Assembly (NCBI RefSeq): GCF_000369005.1
Contig: NZ_KB849765.1
Location: forward strand, 1,165,071 to 1,229,070
DNA length: 64,000 bases
DNA from: Acinetobacter beijerinckii CIP 110307
Lineage (GTDB): Bacteria > Pseudomonadota > Gammaproteobacteria > Pseudomonadales > Moraxellaceae
Direction of reading: 5' to 3'
Positions within the stretch are counted from its first letter, which is position 1. Each line of letters opens with the position of its first letter. The translations under genes were made by a program, and so were the position numbers. Below are positions 8,061 through 16,636 of this stretch, in pieces. Below the pieces are notes generated by a model. That model made no database searches, was not told the origin of the DNA, and saw only the letters and a program-made list of their open reading frames with translations.

Positions 8061-9240
8061 ACGTGTTGCGATTATTGGTGCTGGTCCTGCGGGATTAATG
8101 GCTGCTGAAGTCCTAAGTCAATATGATTATCAAATTGAAATATTTGAACAAAAACCTTCTGCGGCACGTAAGTTTTTGATGGCAGGAAAAACGGGTTTAA
8201 ACATTTCGCATGCCGAGCCAATCGATACTTTTATTCAACGCTATGATCACGCAATGTGGTTAAGTCCATGGGTAAGACATTGGGACGCGAAATGGATTCA
8301 AAGCTGGATGCAGGGTTTGGGTATTGGATCCTATGTGGGGAGTTCTGGTCGGGTTTTTCCAATTGAAATGAAAGCTGCTCCCTTACTTCGTGCTTGGTTA
8401 AAACGGTTAGCAGATGATGGCGTTAAATTTCACTATCGCCATCGTTGTATCAATTTAAGTAATAACCAATTAACGATTCAAAATCAAAACCAGCAATTCA
8501 ATGCGACATATGATGCAATTATATTGGCGTGTGGTGCTGTGTCGTGGTCGCAACTCGGTAGTGATGGTGCTTGGCAGCAGTGGTTGTCTGAGCATCAGAT
8601 TGAACCGTTTCAAGCCAGTAATGCAGGTGTGTTAAAAGCATGGTCACCGTTTATGCAAGATTGTTTTGGGCAACCACTTAAACGCGTTGATGCGTGGGTG
8701 AATGCAGAAAACAAAACGCATGGTGATATTGTGATTACTCACTATGGTTTTGAAAGTGGTGTGATTTATAAATTAGGGCGTGATTTAAGAGACCAGAAGA
8801 GTCAAAAGCAAGCTTTGAATATACATTTAGATTTATTGCCTGATATGACTATTGAGCAATTAGAAAAAAAATTACAAGCAAATAAAAAACAATCTTTAAC
8901 CAATGTTTGGCGCAAAGCTGGTTTGGACAGTGTCAAAATTAATTTGCTGCGTGAAATCACTGATAAAAATATATGGTCTGATGCAAAACAGATGGCACAG
9001 CAGATTAAACAACTCAATATTTCACTCGATGGATTCCGCCCAATCGAAGAAGCGATTAGCTGTGCGGGTGGTGTGAAACAGATCGCTTTATCAGCACAAT
9101 TACAGTTGCGATCGAATCCTTATGTGTTTTGTTGTGGTGAGATGCTGGATTGGGATGCACCAACAGGGGGATATTTACTTACTGCGTGTTTTGCAACTGG
9201 GCGAGCAGCAGGAGCAGGAGTACATCAATATTTAGCATAG
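8053..9240 (+). CDS. NAD(P)/FAD-dependent flavoprotein (HI0933/PP_4765-like family)
   Basis: This is a 395-residue protein with an N-terminal FAD dinucleotide motif (VAIIGAGPAGLMAAE) and a family-typical basic stretch ARKFLMAGKTGLNISH. It has SSGRVFPIEMKAAPLL, and a C-terminal GGYLLTACFATGRAAG that closes the FAD site. This matches uncharacterised flavoproteins of the HI0933/BaiN group, more precisely the PP_4765-type subgroup. The start is the ATG at 8053 with AAGAG upstream, overlapping the methyltransferase stop. An earlier in-frame ATG at 7987 lies deep in the previous gene. Its partner reaction is unknown. Confidence 0.8.
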   Translation: MSKRVAIIGAGPAGLMAAEVLSQYDYQIEIFEQKPSAARKFLMAGKTGLNISHAEPIDTFIQRYDHAMWLSPWVRHWDAKWIQSWMQGLGIGSYVGSSGRVFPIEMKAAPLLRAWLKRLADDGVKFHYRHRCINLSNNQLTIQNQNQQFNATYDAIILACGAVSWSQLGSDGAWQQWLSEHQIEPFQASNAGVLKAWSPFMQDCFGQPLKRVDAWVNAENKTHGDIVITHYGFESGVIYKLGRDLRDQKSQKQALNIHLDLLPDMTIEQLEKKLQANKKQSLTNVWRKAGLDSVKINLLREITDKNIWSDAKQMAQQIKQLNISLDGFRPIEEAISCAGGVKQIALSAQLQLRSNPYVFCCGEMLDWDAPTGGYLLTACFATGRAAGAGVHQYLA

Positions 9241-9373
9241 AATTCTATAACGTTATGTTTTAAAAGTATTTGTTAAATTTAATGTATTTTTCATGTTTTA
9301 AATAACGCGATTTTTATCTCTTGGCGAGTTTCTTGCAAAGTTGAGATTTATCTTATTAATTGATGAATGTTCA

Positions 9374-10648
9374 ATGTTGCAAAAGTTTAAGTCCAGTCTA
9401 TTCCTTCAAGTCATTTTTGCATTAATCCTCGGTATTATCATTGGAATCAGCTTTCACGATTTTTCTTTAGCTTTGAAGCCGTTAGGCGATGGCTTTATTG
9501 CATTGATCAAGATGTTAATTGCACCAATTGTTTTCTGTGTGGTCGTACTCGGACTGTATGGCGCAAATGACCTTAAGAAAATGGGAAAGGTTGGTGCAAA
9601 AACGATTTTATATTTTGAGATCGTGACCAGTTTTGCATTGGTTTTGGGGATTGTGATTGCATATATCTTCAAACCTGGCGTTGGTATGAATATTGATATC
9701 GCTCAGTTAGATGGCAAAGATTTAAATGTGTATACCGAACGTGCACATACGATGAGTTCGGGATCAGATTTTTTACTACATATTATTCCTAAAACATTTG
9801 TAGATGCTTTTGCCCGTGGTGATATTTTACAAGTTTTATTGATCGCGATTTTGTTTGGTGTCGCCTTACTCATGATTCCAAAACATTTGGCAGAATGGGT
9901 ATGTAAAGCAATTGAAGCTTTTTCTGAAGTGTTTTTTAAAATGATGGCATTAATCATTCGTTTAGCACCCGTTGGAGTATTTGGTTCAGTCGCCTATACC
10001 ACTGCTAAATTCGGGTTAGATTCGTTGATTCAGCTGGGTTATTTAGTCTTATTGTTTTATGTGACTTGTATTTTGTTTGTATTGATTATTTTAGGTGGAA
10101 TCCTTAAATTTATAGGTTTAAATATATTTAAATTTCTCAATTATTTTAAAGCAGAATTATCAATTGTATTGGGAACAGCATCCTCCGATTCAGTGTTACC
10201 ACAGATAATGAAAAAATTGAAAAATTTAGGGATTAAGGATTCGACGGTGGGTTTGGTCATTCCGACAGGTTATTCTTTTAATCTAGATGGATTCTCTATT
10301 TATCTAACCCTTGGGGTTATCTTTATTGCACAAGCCTGCAATATTGATTTATCAATGCATGATTTACTGGCAATTTTACTAGTTTCTTTAGTAACTTCAA
10401 AAGGCGCACATGGTATCCCTGGTTCAGCATTGGTGATTTTAGCAGCGACTTTATCTGTTATTCCTAGTCTTCCAACCATTGGTTTGGTTTTATTATTGTC
10501 CGTTGATTGGTTTATTGGAATTGTACGTGCTTGTACCAATTTGATCGGAAATTGTGTGGCAACAGTTGCGATTGCGCATTGGGAAAAAGATATTGATCAT
10601 GCACGGGCCCAAGCTGTATTAAACCAAAAAGTTGAAATGAATTCCTAG
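9374..10648 (+). CDS. Dicarboxylate/amino acid:cation symporter (DctA/GltP family)
   Basis: This is a 424-residue inner-membrane transporter with eight or more hydrophobic segments and the family signatures. These include a serine-rich re-entrant loop (LGTASSDSVLPQIMKKL), the NLDG motif (YSFNLDGFSIYLTLG), SKGAHGIPGSALVIL and the last transport motif RACTNLIGNCVATV. These residues bind dicarboxylates or glutamate/aspartate and Na+/H+. DctA is the closest general description, but substrate choice is not certain. The start is the ATG at 9374; the TTG at 9341 would add 11 non-membrane residues. It appears monocistronic. Confidence 0.9.
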   Translation: MLQKFKSSLFLQVIFALILGIIIGISFHDFSLALKPLGDGFIALIKMLIAPIVFCVVVLGLYGANDLKKMGKVGAKTILYFEIVTSFALVLGIVIAYIFKPGVGMNIDIAQLDGKDLNVYTERAHTMSSGSDFLLHIIPKTFVDAFARGDILQVLLIAILFGVALLMIPKHLAEWVCKAIEAFSEVFFKMMALIIRLAPVGVFGSVAYTTAKFGLDSLIQLGYLVLLFYVTCILFVLIILGGILKFIGLNIFKFLNYFKAELSIVLGTASSDSVLPQIMKKLKNLGIKDSTVGLVIPTGYSFNLDGFSIYLTLGVIFIAQACNIDLSMHDLLAILLVSLVTSKGAHGIPGSALVILAATLSVIPSLPTIGLVLLLSVDWFIGIVRACTNLIGNCVATVAIAHWEKDIDHARAQAVLNQKVEMNS

Positions 10649-10762
10649 CTTAAATAATGATCTGAGACAATCGAATGTTTTTCGAAAAAATGCATTTGTA
10701 ATTTGCATGGTGCTGAGTTCTAGCCTATATTTTTAATGGAAAATTCATCAAAGGGATTCGCA

Positions 10763-11176
10763 ATGTCTCAAACTTTACCCGTGTATCGTGGCAGTTGTTT
10801 ATGTGATGGGATTCATTACGAAATCCAAGGTGAAATTGGAGAGATTATCCAATGTCATTGTCAACGTTGCCGTAAAGCAAATGGTACGGCATTTGCGACC
10901 AATGCACCGATCAAAGTCACTGATTTTAAAATTATACAAGGTGAACATTTATTAAAAAAATTTCAATCTACCGCAACGACGCAGCGTTGTTTTTGCTCAG
11001 AATGTGGTTCACCGATTATGAGCATAAAAACAGATACACCAGAATATTACCGTTTAAGAATTGGTACTTTAGATACGCCGTTACAGCAAAAACCAAGTAT
11101 GCATATTTTTGTTGCGTCTAAAGCAGAGTGGGATTGCATCGCGGATGATTTACCACAATATTCTGAACGCCCTTAA
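10763..11176 (+). CDS. GFA-family (glutathione-dependent formaldehyde-activating-like) protein
   Basis: This 137-residue protein has the zinc-site cysteines of the GFA fold: CLCDG, then CHCQRCRKANG and CFCSECGSP. GFA proteins are named after the enzyme proposed to form S-hydroxymethylglutathione, but most members have unknown substrates. The ATG at 10763 has AAGGGA 6 bases upstream; an in-frame ATG at 10736 lacks one. It is followed 15 bases later by a flavin reductase-like gene, so the two are probably cotranscribed. Confidence 0.87.
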   Translation: MSQTLPVYRGSCLCDGIHYEIQGEIGEIIQCHCQRCRKANGTAFATNAPIKVTDFKIIQGEHLLKKFQSTATTQRCFCSECGSPIMSIKTDTPEYYRLRIGTLDTPLQQKPSMHIFVASKAEWDCIADDLPQYSERP

Positions 11177-11191
11177 AGGCAGTGTAAATTT

Positions 11192-11794
11192 ATGATTTTT
11201 GATACATCTCATTTAGAGGTAAATGAAATCTATCGTCTTTTGGTCGGCGGAATTACACCGCGGCCGATCGCATGGATTAGTACCTTATCTGCTGAAGGTG
11301 TAGCTAACCTTGCACCTTATTCTTTTTTTAATGTTGCCAGTTGTAATCCACCTATTCTGTGGTATTCACAAGTCAATCCAAGAAGTGGTGATGATAAAGA
11401 CACATTGAGAAATTTAATCGATACCAAGCAATGTGTGGTGCATATCGTAAACTCACAGTTGCTGGAAAAAATGAACTTATCCTGTGCGCTCTTGCCCGCT
11501 GACCAAAGCGAGTTTGATTTTGCTGATATAGCGTCAGAACCAAGTCATACCGTAGCTTCATTAGCGGTAAAACATGCGCCTGTACGTTATGAGTGCCAGC
11601 TTAGAGAAGTGATTCAACTCAGTACGCTGCCATCGGGTGGAACGGTGGCATTACTTGATGTGAAATCAATTTATGTTGATGATCATTTATGGAATGGTCA
11701 GATGATTGATCAACAGTTACTCGACAGTGTAGGGAAAATGGGTGGTGATTTTTATAGTTTAACTAATCATTTACGTCAATTAGAACGACCTTAG
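11192..11794 (+). CDS. Flavin reductase-like (DIM6/NTAB family) protein
   Basis: This 200-residue protein shows the FMN-binding split-barrel pattern GGITPRPIAWISTLS, then NLAPYSFFNVASCNPP and CVVHIVNSQLLEKMN, typical of the flavin reductase domain. Such proteins reduce free flavin or carry FMN and pair with monooxygenases. No monooxygenase is adjacent; the neighbour upstream is a GFA protein. It ends 10 bases before the convergent YcaQ-like gene. Confidence 0.87.
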   Translation: MIFDTSHLEVNEIYRLLVGGITPRPIAWISTLSAEGVANLAPYSFFNVASCNPPILWYSQVNPRSGDDKDTLRNLIDTKQCVVHIVNSQLLEKMNLSCALLPADQSEFDFADIASEPSHTVASLAVKHAPVRYECQLREVIQLSTLPSGGTVALLDVKSIYVDDHLWNGQMIDQQLLDSVGKMGGDFYSLTNHLRQLERP

Positions 11795-11804
11795 AGATAC
11801 TGCT

Positions 11805-13019
11805 TTAAGTTATCCTAATGGTTTCGATATGCTTGCGTATCATACTACATAATTCGACTGGGCTGATTTTTGAGACATAGATTGATTGACATTGATTAAA
11901 GCGTGCAAAGTTGTGCAGGGTCTCAAGAAATGGTGTCAGCCACAATGCCATGTCTATTTGTGTATTTTCGATATGTAAATGAATAAGTTCAAATTCAGCA
12001 CTTTTACGGTGAGCTTTGCAATCAACCCGACCAATAAATACATCGCCAAATAAAATGGGCAAGCAAAAATATCCATACTTTCTGTTCTCTTGGCGTGTGT
12101 AGCATTCGAGTCGAAAGTCAAAGTCAAAATGTGTTTTTACACGGTCACGATGAATAATTGAATTATCAAAAGGGGAAAGTAATGACACTTTGGGCGGATT
12201 TGAATTGTCGTTCCATTCCATTAATTCATTGAGTACATAAATCGTTTGCTGGTCATGCGTTACAATTTTTTGAATCATTTTTTCTTCAAGCATTTGCTTG
12301 AGGATAGTTTCTACATTATTTCGTAATAACGTACCTGTTTTCAAATGTGTAATCTGTTTCAACGTGGTAAAACCATACGCTTTAAGGTAAGTTTTGACTA
12401 AGTATTCAGCGTACTCTAAAGCAGTTGGAAGTGTTGTATTCACACTAGCGGGAAGGACTCTGTCGCGAATATCATAAACTTTTTCCATTCCCTTGCGGGC
12501 GCTGATCATTAAATCACCTTGCATAAAAAGTTGTTCAAGCGCGATTTTTGTGGGCTTCCAATTCCACCAACTGCTATTATTTTTACTGAAACTTTCAAAT
12601 TCTCTCGATTTTTGCGGGCCATCGATTCTTATCTTGTCATATACATCACGCATGACTTGAGCATCAGCCTTAAAGTAACGAGATTCACCATTTTTTATGC
12701 TTAACATTTTGGGAAGCACAAATCGAAAATCCTGCATCGGCAAATATGCGGCAGCATGAAACCAATATTCAAATATCCGAGCTTCATCAACTAATTGATC
12801 GAGCCATCGTGATTGATAATCTGGAATTCGAGTCCAAAGCGTATGATGATGTGCTCGAGCGACAACAGATAAGGTATCGATTTGTACGTAACCTAACTGT
12901 TCAATTGCAGAAAGCACAGCTTCTTTCCCTGATCCAAATGGCTGCTTTTGAGTTAATCCTTGAGCTTTTAATGTCATTTGTCTTAGTTTTTTTGATAGAT
13001 CCGTGTGTATTATCGACAT
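11805..13019 (-). CDS. YcaQ/AlkX-like winged-helix DNA glycosylase
   Basis: This 404-residue protein belongs to the HTH_42 (YcaQ/AlkZ) superfamily, which unhooks DNA interstrand crosslinks and removes bulky N-alkyl purines. The catalytic segment reads VQIDTLSV with Q46-I-D48, the QxD version associated with YcaQ rather than the QxQ of AlkZ. Other family hallmarks are ARAHHHTLWTRIP, RIFEYWFHAAAYLP and SLLSPFDNSIIHRDR. It is a single gene on the minus strand. Activity on crosslinks is inferred from the family. Confidence 0.85.
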   Translation of the reverse strand: MSIIHTDLSKKLRQMTLKAQGLTQKQPFGSGKEAVLSAIEQLGYVQIDTLSVVARAHHHTLWTRIPDYQSRWLDQLVDEARIFEYWFHAAAYLPMQDFRFVLPKMLSIKNGESRYFKADAQVMRDVYDKIRIDGPQKSREFESFSKNNSSWWNWKPTKIALEQLFMQGDLMISARKGMEKVYDIRDRVLPASVNTTLPTALEYAEYLVKTYLKAYGFTTLKQITHLKTGTLLRNNVETILKQMLEEKMIQKIVTHDQQTIYVLNELMEWNDNSNPPKVSLLSPFDNSIIHRDRVKTHFDFDFRLECYTRQENRKYGYFCLPILFGDVFIGRVDCKAHRKSAEFELIHLHIENTQIDMALWLTPFLETLHNFARFNQCQSIYVSKISPVELCSMIRKHIETIRIT

Positions 13020-13221
13020 AATTTCTCTCAGTTATTTCTATTCAAAAATTGAGTATTTCATATTACTTTTACTCTAAATTTTAAATCATTTCTTTTGTTG
13101 GTTGAGATGCTAGATGATTATTTGCGCTATTTTATCAAATAATAAAATCAACTTCTTTTTCTATACAGCGTTGGCTATGATTGGAGCATAAATATTTTAA
13201 ATCAATTTATTAAGAGCACTT

Positions 13222-13887
13222 ATGAGTACTGAGTTTTCATTAGATAAACAACAGCAAAAAGAAATTTTACCCTTCGCACCTAAAAATTTATGGTTACTAT
13301 TCTTTCAACCGAAAAAGTTTTTTTCTTTACCAGCTATTTATCATCCTCGAAGTATCATCCTTGCTGCCTACATTATTGGCATGTTTTCTGTCATGGATCG
13401 AGTCGATCAAAATTTGCTTAAAGCCGAATTCAGCAATCGTCAATCGTTCATGCTTGATGTTGCCGATGCTTGGTGGAGTTATTGGTTACTCGTTTTGGGT
13501 GTAGGAACACTGTCTGCCGTAATTGTTTGGCTCATACATGGTTGGTGGTATAAAAAGCGTTTACAATTTTCTGGTGTCAAAGATGCAGATCCTCAACTGG
13601 CAAGGCATGTTTGGGCATTACAGTCATTGGTTGCTGCTTTACCCGTTATTGTGGTCACGGTGTTACAAACGTTGTTGTATAACAACTATCTTGATGCTTA
13701 TGAAAACTCGACTATTCTCAACTTCGTGGCGTTGCCTTTTATGTTTTGGTCATGTTGGGTGAGTTATCGAGCAGCAAGTTTGGTGTTTAATACGAATGCT
13801 TGGGCAAAGTTTTGGTTCTTAGGATTACCCATTATTTTTTATTTGCTCGCGATGGGGTTGTTGACGGCTTTATTTATAAATGCATGA
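13222..13887 (+). CDS. Yip1-like integral membrane protein
   Basis: This is a 221-residue protein with five hydrophobic segments (roughly residues 45-62, 85-110, 140-160, 170-188 and 195-219). The N-terminus (PKNLWLLFFQPKKFFSLPAI) resembles the entry to a Yip1-type domain, in which a membrane-associated helix precedes the bundle. No enzymatic motif is visible. The gene stands alone and is followed by a clear terminator. Function is unknown; the family match is tentative. Confidence 0.6.
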   Translation: MSTEFSLDKQQQKEILPFAPKNLWLLFFQPKKFFSLPAIYHPRSIILAAYIIGMFSVMDRVDQNLLKAEFSNRQSFMLDVADAWWSYWLLVLGVGTLSAVIVWLIHGWWYKKRLQFSGVKDADPQLARHVWALQSLVAALPVIVVTVLQTLLYNNYLDAYENSTILNFVALPFMFWSCWVSYRAASLVFNTNAWAKFWFLGLPIIFYLLAMGLLTALFINA

Positions 13888-13898
13888 ATGGATTAAGA

Positions 13899-13919
13899 AG
13901 GAAGGCATCTAGCCTTCCT
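13899..13919 (+). terminator. Terminator after the Yip1-like gene
   Basis: An 8-bp stem AGGAAGGC / GCCTTCCT with loop ATCTA is followed by GCTTTT, 12 bases after the stop codon. It lies between convergent genes and may serve both. Confidence 0.7.
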
Positions 13920-13929
13920 GCTTTTAATA

Positions 13930-14262
13930 TCAACGTGCAGTTAATGCTTCACCTTCAAACTTCACACCATCCCAACCATTTTGCATAAATTGGCGAATGT
14001 TCTGATGGTCACTTGCATCAGGCGTGGCAACAACTGAAGCATAATGTTCAGCAAATAAAGCTAAAGTATCTTCTGTATTTAAGCCTTCGATTTTAGCAAA
14101 AGAAAACACTTTGGCACTGCCTTGGTTTTCAGTGGCAGCGTTGTATTGTGCGCCGTTTTGAAAAGCGGTCGGAGTATGTACATAACGTGTTTCAATAAAT
14201 GCTAATACATCTGCAAATTTTGCTGAGCCATCTTTTAATTTTGCCAATAATGCTTGAGCCAT
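13930..14262 (-). CDS. HopJ-family protein
   Basis: This 110-residue protein matches proteins annotated as HopJ type III effectors (AQALLAKLKDGSAKFADVL, FIETRYVHTPTAF, LFAEHYASVV, IRQFMQNGWDGVKF). The name comes from Pseudomonas syringae. The same short protein occurs widely in free-living proteobacteria without a type III system, and no secretion genes are nearby, so an effector role is not supported. The ATG at 14262 has GGAAC upstream. In-frame ATGs at 14274 and further up are possible. Confidence 0.8.
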   Translation of the reverse strand: MAQALLAKLKDGSAKFADVLAFIETRYVHTPTAFQNGAQYNAATENQGSAKVFSFAKIEGLNTEDTLALFAEHYASVVATPDASDHQNIRQFMQNGWDGVKFEGEALTAR

Positions 14263-14400
14263 GTTCAGTTCCATGTTGATTGAATCAATGGCAAGCATCA
14301 TAGCATCGAAAAGCAAGAAGAAAAGTATTCTGCTCTATCAACTAGACCTGAGTACATAAGCAGTTTATGCTCGTGAAATTTTTTAACTTAATGAAAAATA

Positions 14401-15273
14401 ATGAATAGACACCATTTTAAGTTATCTTCACAGCATGTTTTTATGCGACTTTTAAGCGGTATTTTAAGTTGTGGTTTTTTGCTGAGTATACGACGTTTGG
14501 TTCTGAGATTATTACCATTCATGCGTTTACAAAGTCGAGTTAGTAATATCGTTTATCTATCTTGGCTTGTCGATGTTGAACAAGTCCGCCAACATCATCC
14601 GAAGAATATGCCCATATGGGAAAAGCAGGGCAAAACAATTTTTACAATTCTCACTTACCAACATCATTATTTGGGATTTCAGTTTTTAGGTCGATTAAGA
14701 AAGTTAATGCCATCCCCTAAACAAAGTAATTGGCGGTTCTATTTAAATCAATCGTTTCCTAAAACCGTGATTTTTGAACAAGTGATTTTAGATCAATATT
14801 TATATGTCATCGGAGGACGTCTCGCCAGTGATGTACTTCCAGCACAATACGCTTCAAAATTTCATCATCAAAAGAACGATCTACAACAAACTATTAAAAC
14901 AGAGATCGTTGTAGATGAAAATTACTCTTTAAATAGCGAGGTCAAAATTACAGCACAGAAACGGCTTCCCAAGGAATGGCAAGACCTGTTTGCTTCTTGG
15001 GATGATGCGGTACTGTTTTTGGTAGATCAAGATCATGCATGGGCAGAATGGGTCGATCAACCGACAGAGATGTCACAAGGTGATATCAATATGCCTATAC
15101 AATTTCAACAGATTGAAGCAGCTGAAATTTGTGCATTAAAAGCACCAGTGTTATTAAAGCAATTTGGACTAAACAGTGATGCAGAGGCTTTGGCTTTTGT
15201 GGTGCCAGCATTAGATTTTTATGTGATCGGAGAAAAAAAGCTAGCAACTGGTACATACATTGTGGATAACTAA
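14401..15273 (+). CDS. Conserved hypothetical protein, possibly DUF2071-like
   Basis: This 290-residue protein has a basic, hydrophobic N-terminus (about residues 13-42) that could associate with the membrane. A mixed alpha/beta body contains SNIVYLSWLVDVEQVRQHHP, FTILTYQHHYLGFQFLG and RFYLNQ. The WLVD...P spacing followed by a strand-rich body is reminiscent of DUF2071/acetoacetate decarboxylase-like folds, but I do not recognise it firmly. It stands alone between convergent HopJ and the fluoride riboswitch. No function is proposed. Confidence 0.55.
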   Translation: MNRHHFKLSSQHVFMRLLSGILSCGFLLSIRRLVLRLLPFMRLQSRVSNIVYLSWLVDVEQVRQHHPKNMPIWEKQGKTIFTILTYQHHYLGFQFLGRLRKLMPSPKQSNWRFYLNQSFPKTVIFEQVILDQYLYVIGGRLASDVLPAQYASKFHHQKNDLQQTIKTEIVVDENYSLNSEVKITAQKRLPKEWQDLFASWDDAVLFLVDQDHAWAEWVDQPTEMSQGDINMPIQFQQIEAAEICALKAPVLLKQFGLNSDAEALAFVVPALDFYVIGEKKLATGTYIVDN

Positions 15274-15346
15274 GTGCTTATACACAGTCTAATGACGCTT
15301 CAAAAGATGTATTGAGTTGTCTAAAATTTATGTTATTTTAGGGAAA

Positions 15347-15399
15347 AGGAGATGGCATTCCTCCTACTACAAACCGCCACTATGGCTAATGATGCCTAC
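15347..15399 (+). promoter_or_regulatory. Fluoride riboswitch (crcB motif) aptamer
   Basis: The stretch contains the hallmark elements of the crcB RNA motif in order: GGAGATGGCATTCCTCC (P1/loop), AAACCGCC, a short GCC-ACTAT-GGC stem, and TAATGATGCCTAC, whose GATGCC pairs back as the pseudoknot strand. The order and wording closely follow the Pseudomonas-type sequence I remember for this class. It lies 136 bases upstream of crcB, the fluoride channel gene, which is the classic regulon. Fluoride binding switches expression on. Confidence 0.94.
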
Positions 15400-15448
15400 G
15401 TTACCCTGAACAGGGGACGTAGGTCTGTGCGTGCTCTGTTCCCTTTTT
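15395..15448 (+). promoter_or_regulatory. Likely expression platform of the fluoride riboswitch
   Basis: A strong hairpin pairs CCTACGT (15395-15401) with ACGTAGG (15417-15423), with an inner CCCT/AGGG stem and GAAC loop. Its left arm uses the last aptamer bases, so aptamer and hairpin compete. A second pairing, GAACAG (15108+300 frame: bases 15408-15413) with CTGTTC (15436-15441), lies just before a TTTTT run at 15444-15448 and could form a terminator. Which fold dominates with fluoride bound cannot be decided by eye. Confidence 0.6.
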
Positions 15449-15459
15449 GGAGTTCGCGC

Positions 15460-15534
15460 ATGCAAAAATCTTACAATAATATTGATCAATTGATATCTAA
15501 AGCGTATTTATCTCCGACGCTGTCTTTGGAGTAA
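15460..15534 (+). CDS. Putative 24-residue leader peptide upstream of crcB
   Basis: An ATG at 15460 is preceded by GGAG with 7 bases spacing. It opens a 24-codon frame that ends with a TAA abutting the crcB ATG at 15535. The peptide begins MQKSYNNIDQL and has no recognisable family. Its own last codons (TTTGGAG) provide the ribosome site for crcB, so translation of the two is probably coupled. It could be a leader peptide linking the riboswitch to CrcB translation, or a chance frame. Confidence 0.5.
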   Translation: MQKSYNNIDQLISKAYLSPTLSLE

Positions 15535-15918
15535 ATGATGTATTTTCCACTACTTTCAATCGCTTTAGGTTCTGTCTTAGGCGCATGGCTGCGTTGGTTT
15601 CTTGGTTTAAAACTAAATCCGATCTTTCCGAATATTCCTTTGGGAACAGTGACTGTTAATTTTGTCGGTGGCTTTATTATTGGTTTTGCCATTTCCTATT
15701 TTTCTCAAAGTTCATTAAGCCCCAATTACAAACTATTTGTGATCACAGGTTTCTGCGGCGCTTTAACGACTTTTTCGACATTTTCTGCTGAGATTATTAG
15801 CTTATTACAAAGTGGTAAATTGGGTTATGCCTGTGCAGCCATTCTGATTCATGTGATTGGCTCTCTGATATTCACAATCATTGGTATGAGTTTACATCAA
15901 TGGCTGAGCGCTGCTTAG
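15535..15918 (+). CDS. crcB: Fluoride ion channel/exporter CrcB (Fluc)
   Basis: This 127-residue, four-helix inner-membrane protein dimerises as a fluoride channel and relieves cytoplasmic F- toxicity. The family signatures GSVLGAWLRWF, TVNFVGGFIIGF and the phenylalanine-rich GFCGALTTFSTFSAE are all present. Two ATGs in tandem (15535 and 15538) follow GGAG; the second has the better spacing. It is controlled by the fluoride riboswitch and followed by a DUF190 gene, 14 bases after the stop. Confidence 0.96.
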   Translation: MMYFPLLSIALGSVLGAWLRWFLGLKLNPIFPNIPLGTVTVNFVGGFIIGFAISYFSQSSLSPNYKLFVITGFCGALTTFSTFSAEIISLLQSGKLGYACAAILIHVIGSLIFTIIGMSLHQWLSAA

Positions 15919-15932
15919 AAGGAGACAATAGG

Positions 15933-16265
15933 ATGAATACTGGATTTTTAATTACCTTTTACACCTCACAAAATCGTAGTTTTGAGGGGCAGCCAATCAA
16001 TGAATGGCTCGTTGTATTAGCAAAGCAAATGAAATTACGTGGAGCTACAGTAGTAGGCGGATTAGAAGGTCTAGATCATCATGGTCTATTTCATTCTGCT
16101 CGTTTCTTTGAATTGGCTGATCGACCTATCCAAATCCAATTTGCGGTAACAAATGAACAAGCAACTGAGTTATTAAGTTATTTGGACAGTCAACAGATTT
16201 CACTCTTTTATGTAAAGACGCCAATAGAATTTGGTTTTATTGGACAAGCTAGCAACGATAGGTAA
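15933..16265 (+). CDS. DUF190 domain protein of the fluoride operon
   Basis: This 110-residue soluble protein shows the PII-like alpha/beta pattern of DUF190 (LITFYTSQNRSFEGQPINEWLV, then RGATVVGGLEGLDHHG, SARFFELADRPIQIQF). DUF190 genes are frequently beside crcB and under fluoride riboswitches, although the biochemical role is not established. The start ATG at 15933 lies 14 bases after the crcB stop with AAGGAGA upstream. A nucleotide- or ion-sensing role is suggested only by the PII-like fold. Confidence 0.88.
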   Translation: MNTGFLITFYTSQNRSFEGQPINEWLVVLAKQMKLRGATVVGGLEGLDHHGLFHSARFFELADRPIQIQFAVTNEQATELLSYLDSQQISLFYVKTPIEFGFIGQASNDR

Positions 16266-16284
16266 TTTTTTAGGCATAAAAAAA

Positions 16285-16317
16285 GAAGTCTAAGTGGAGG
16301 AGATAGGCTTAGACTTC
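16285..16317 (-). terminator. Terminator of the L31 gene
   Basis: A 10-bp stem GAAGTCTAAG / CTTAGACTTC with a 13-base loop is followed on the minus strand by a run of T (A run at 16278-16284 on the plus strand). It lies 38 bases beyond the rpmE2 stop codon and could also stop readthrough from the fluoride operon. Confidence 0.75.
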
Positions 16318-16355
16318 GAATAGATACAGATTAAATCACGAAACTTAAATGAAGA

Positions 16356-16610
16356 TTAAGCTTTGCGGCTAAAGCGTGAAAAGCGTTTGTTAAAGCTTGC
16401 AACACGACCTTCATTACTTGCTTGACGTACTTCACCAGTATAGAAAGGATGTGAGGCACTTGAAATATCAAGGGTTACATATGGGTAAACTGTGCCTTGA
16501 TATTCTTTAGTTTGTTTGGTTTGCAATGTGCTACCAATTAAAAAGTAAACATCAGCATTGGTATCATGGAAAAGGACTTGCTGATATACAGGATGAATAT
16601 CTTTACGCAT
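16356..16610 (-). CDS. rpmE2: 50S ribosomal protein L31 type B (zinc-independent)
   Basis: This 84-residue protein has the L31 type B pattern ([16 protein letters not shown], then [18 protein letters not shown], then FNKRFSRF) and no zinc-binding cysteines. Such paralogues replace zinc-containing L31 when zinc is scarce and free the metal. They are commonly repressed by Zur. A GTTAT-N3-ATAAC palindrome 28 bases upstream of the start supports that here. A zinc-type L31 gene is not in this window. Confidence 0.95.
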   Translation of the reverse strand: MRKDIHPVYQQVLFHDTNADVYFLIGSTLQTKQTKEYQGTVYPYVTLDISSASHPFYTGEVRQASNEGRVASFNKRFSRFSRKA

Positions 16611-16636
16611 TTTGATTGACTCCTACTAATATTGAA

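Noticed and set aside
13930..14262. Type III secretion effector implied by the HopJ name
   Set aside because: No secretion system genes occur here. The family is widespread in bacteria without type III systems.
15352..15459. Upstream part of a longer frame that starts inside the fluoride riboswitch
   Set aside because: The ATG is part of the aptamer (GAGATGGC). Only the later ATG at 15460 has a ribosome site.
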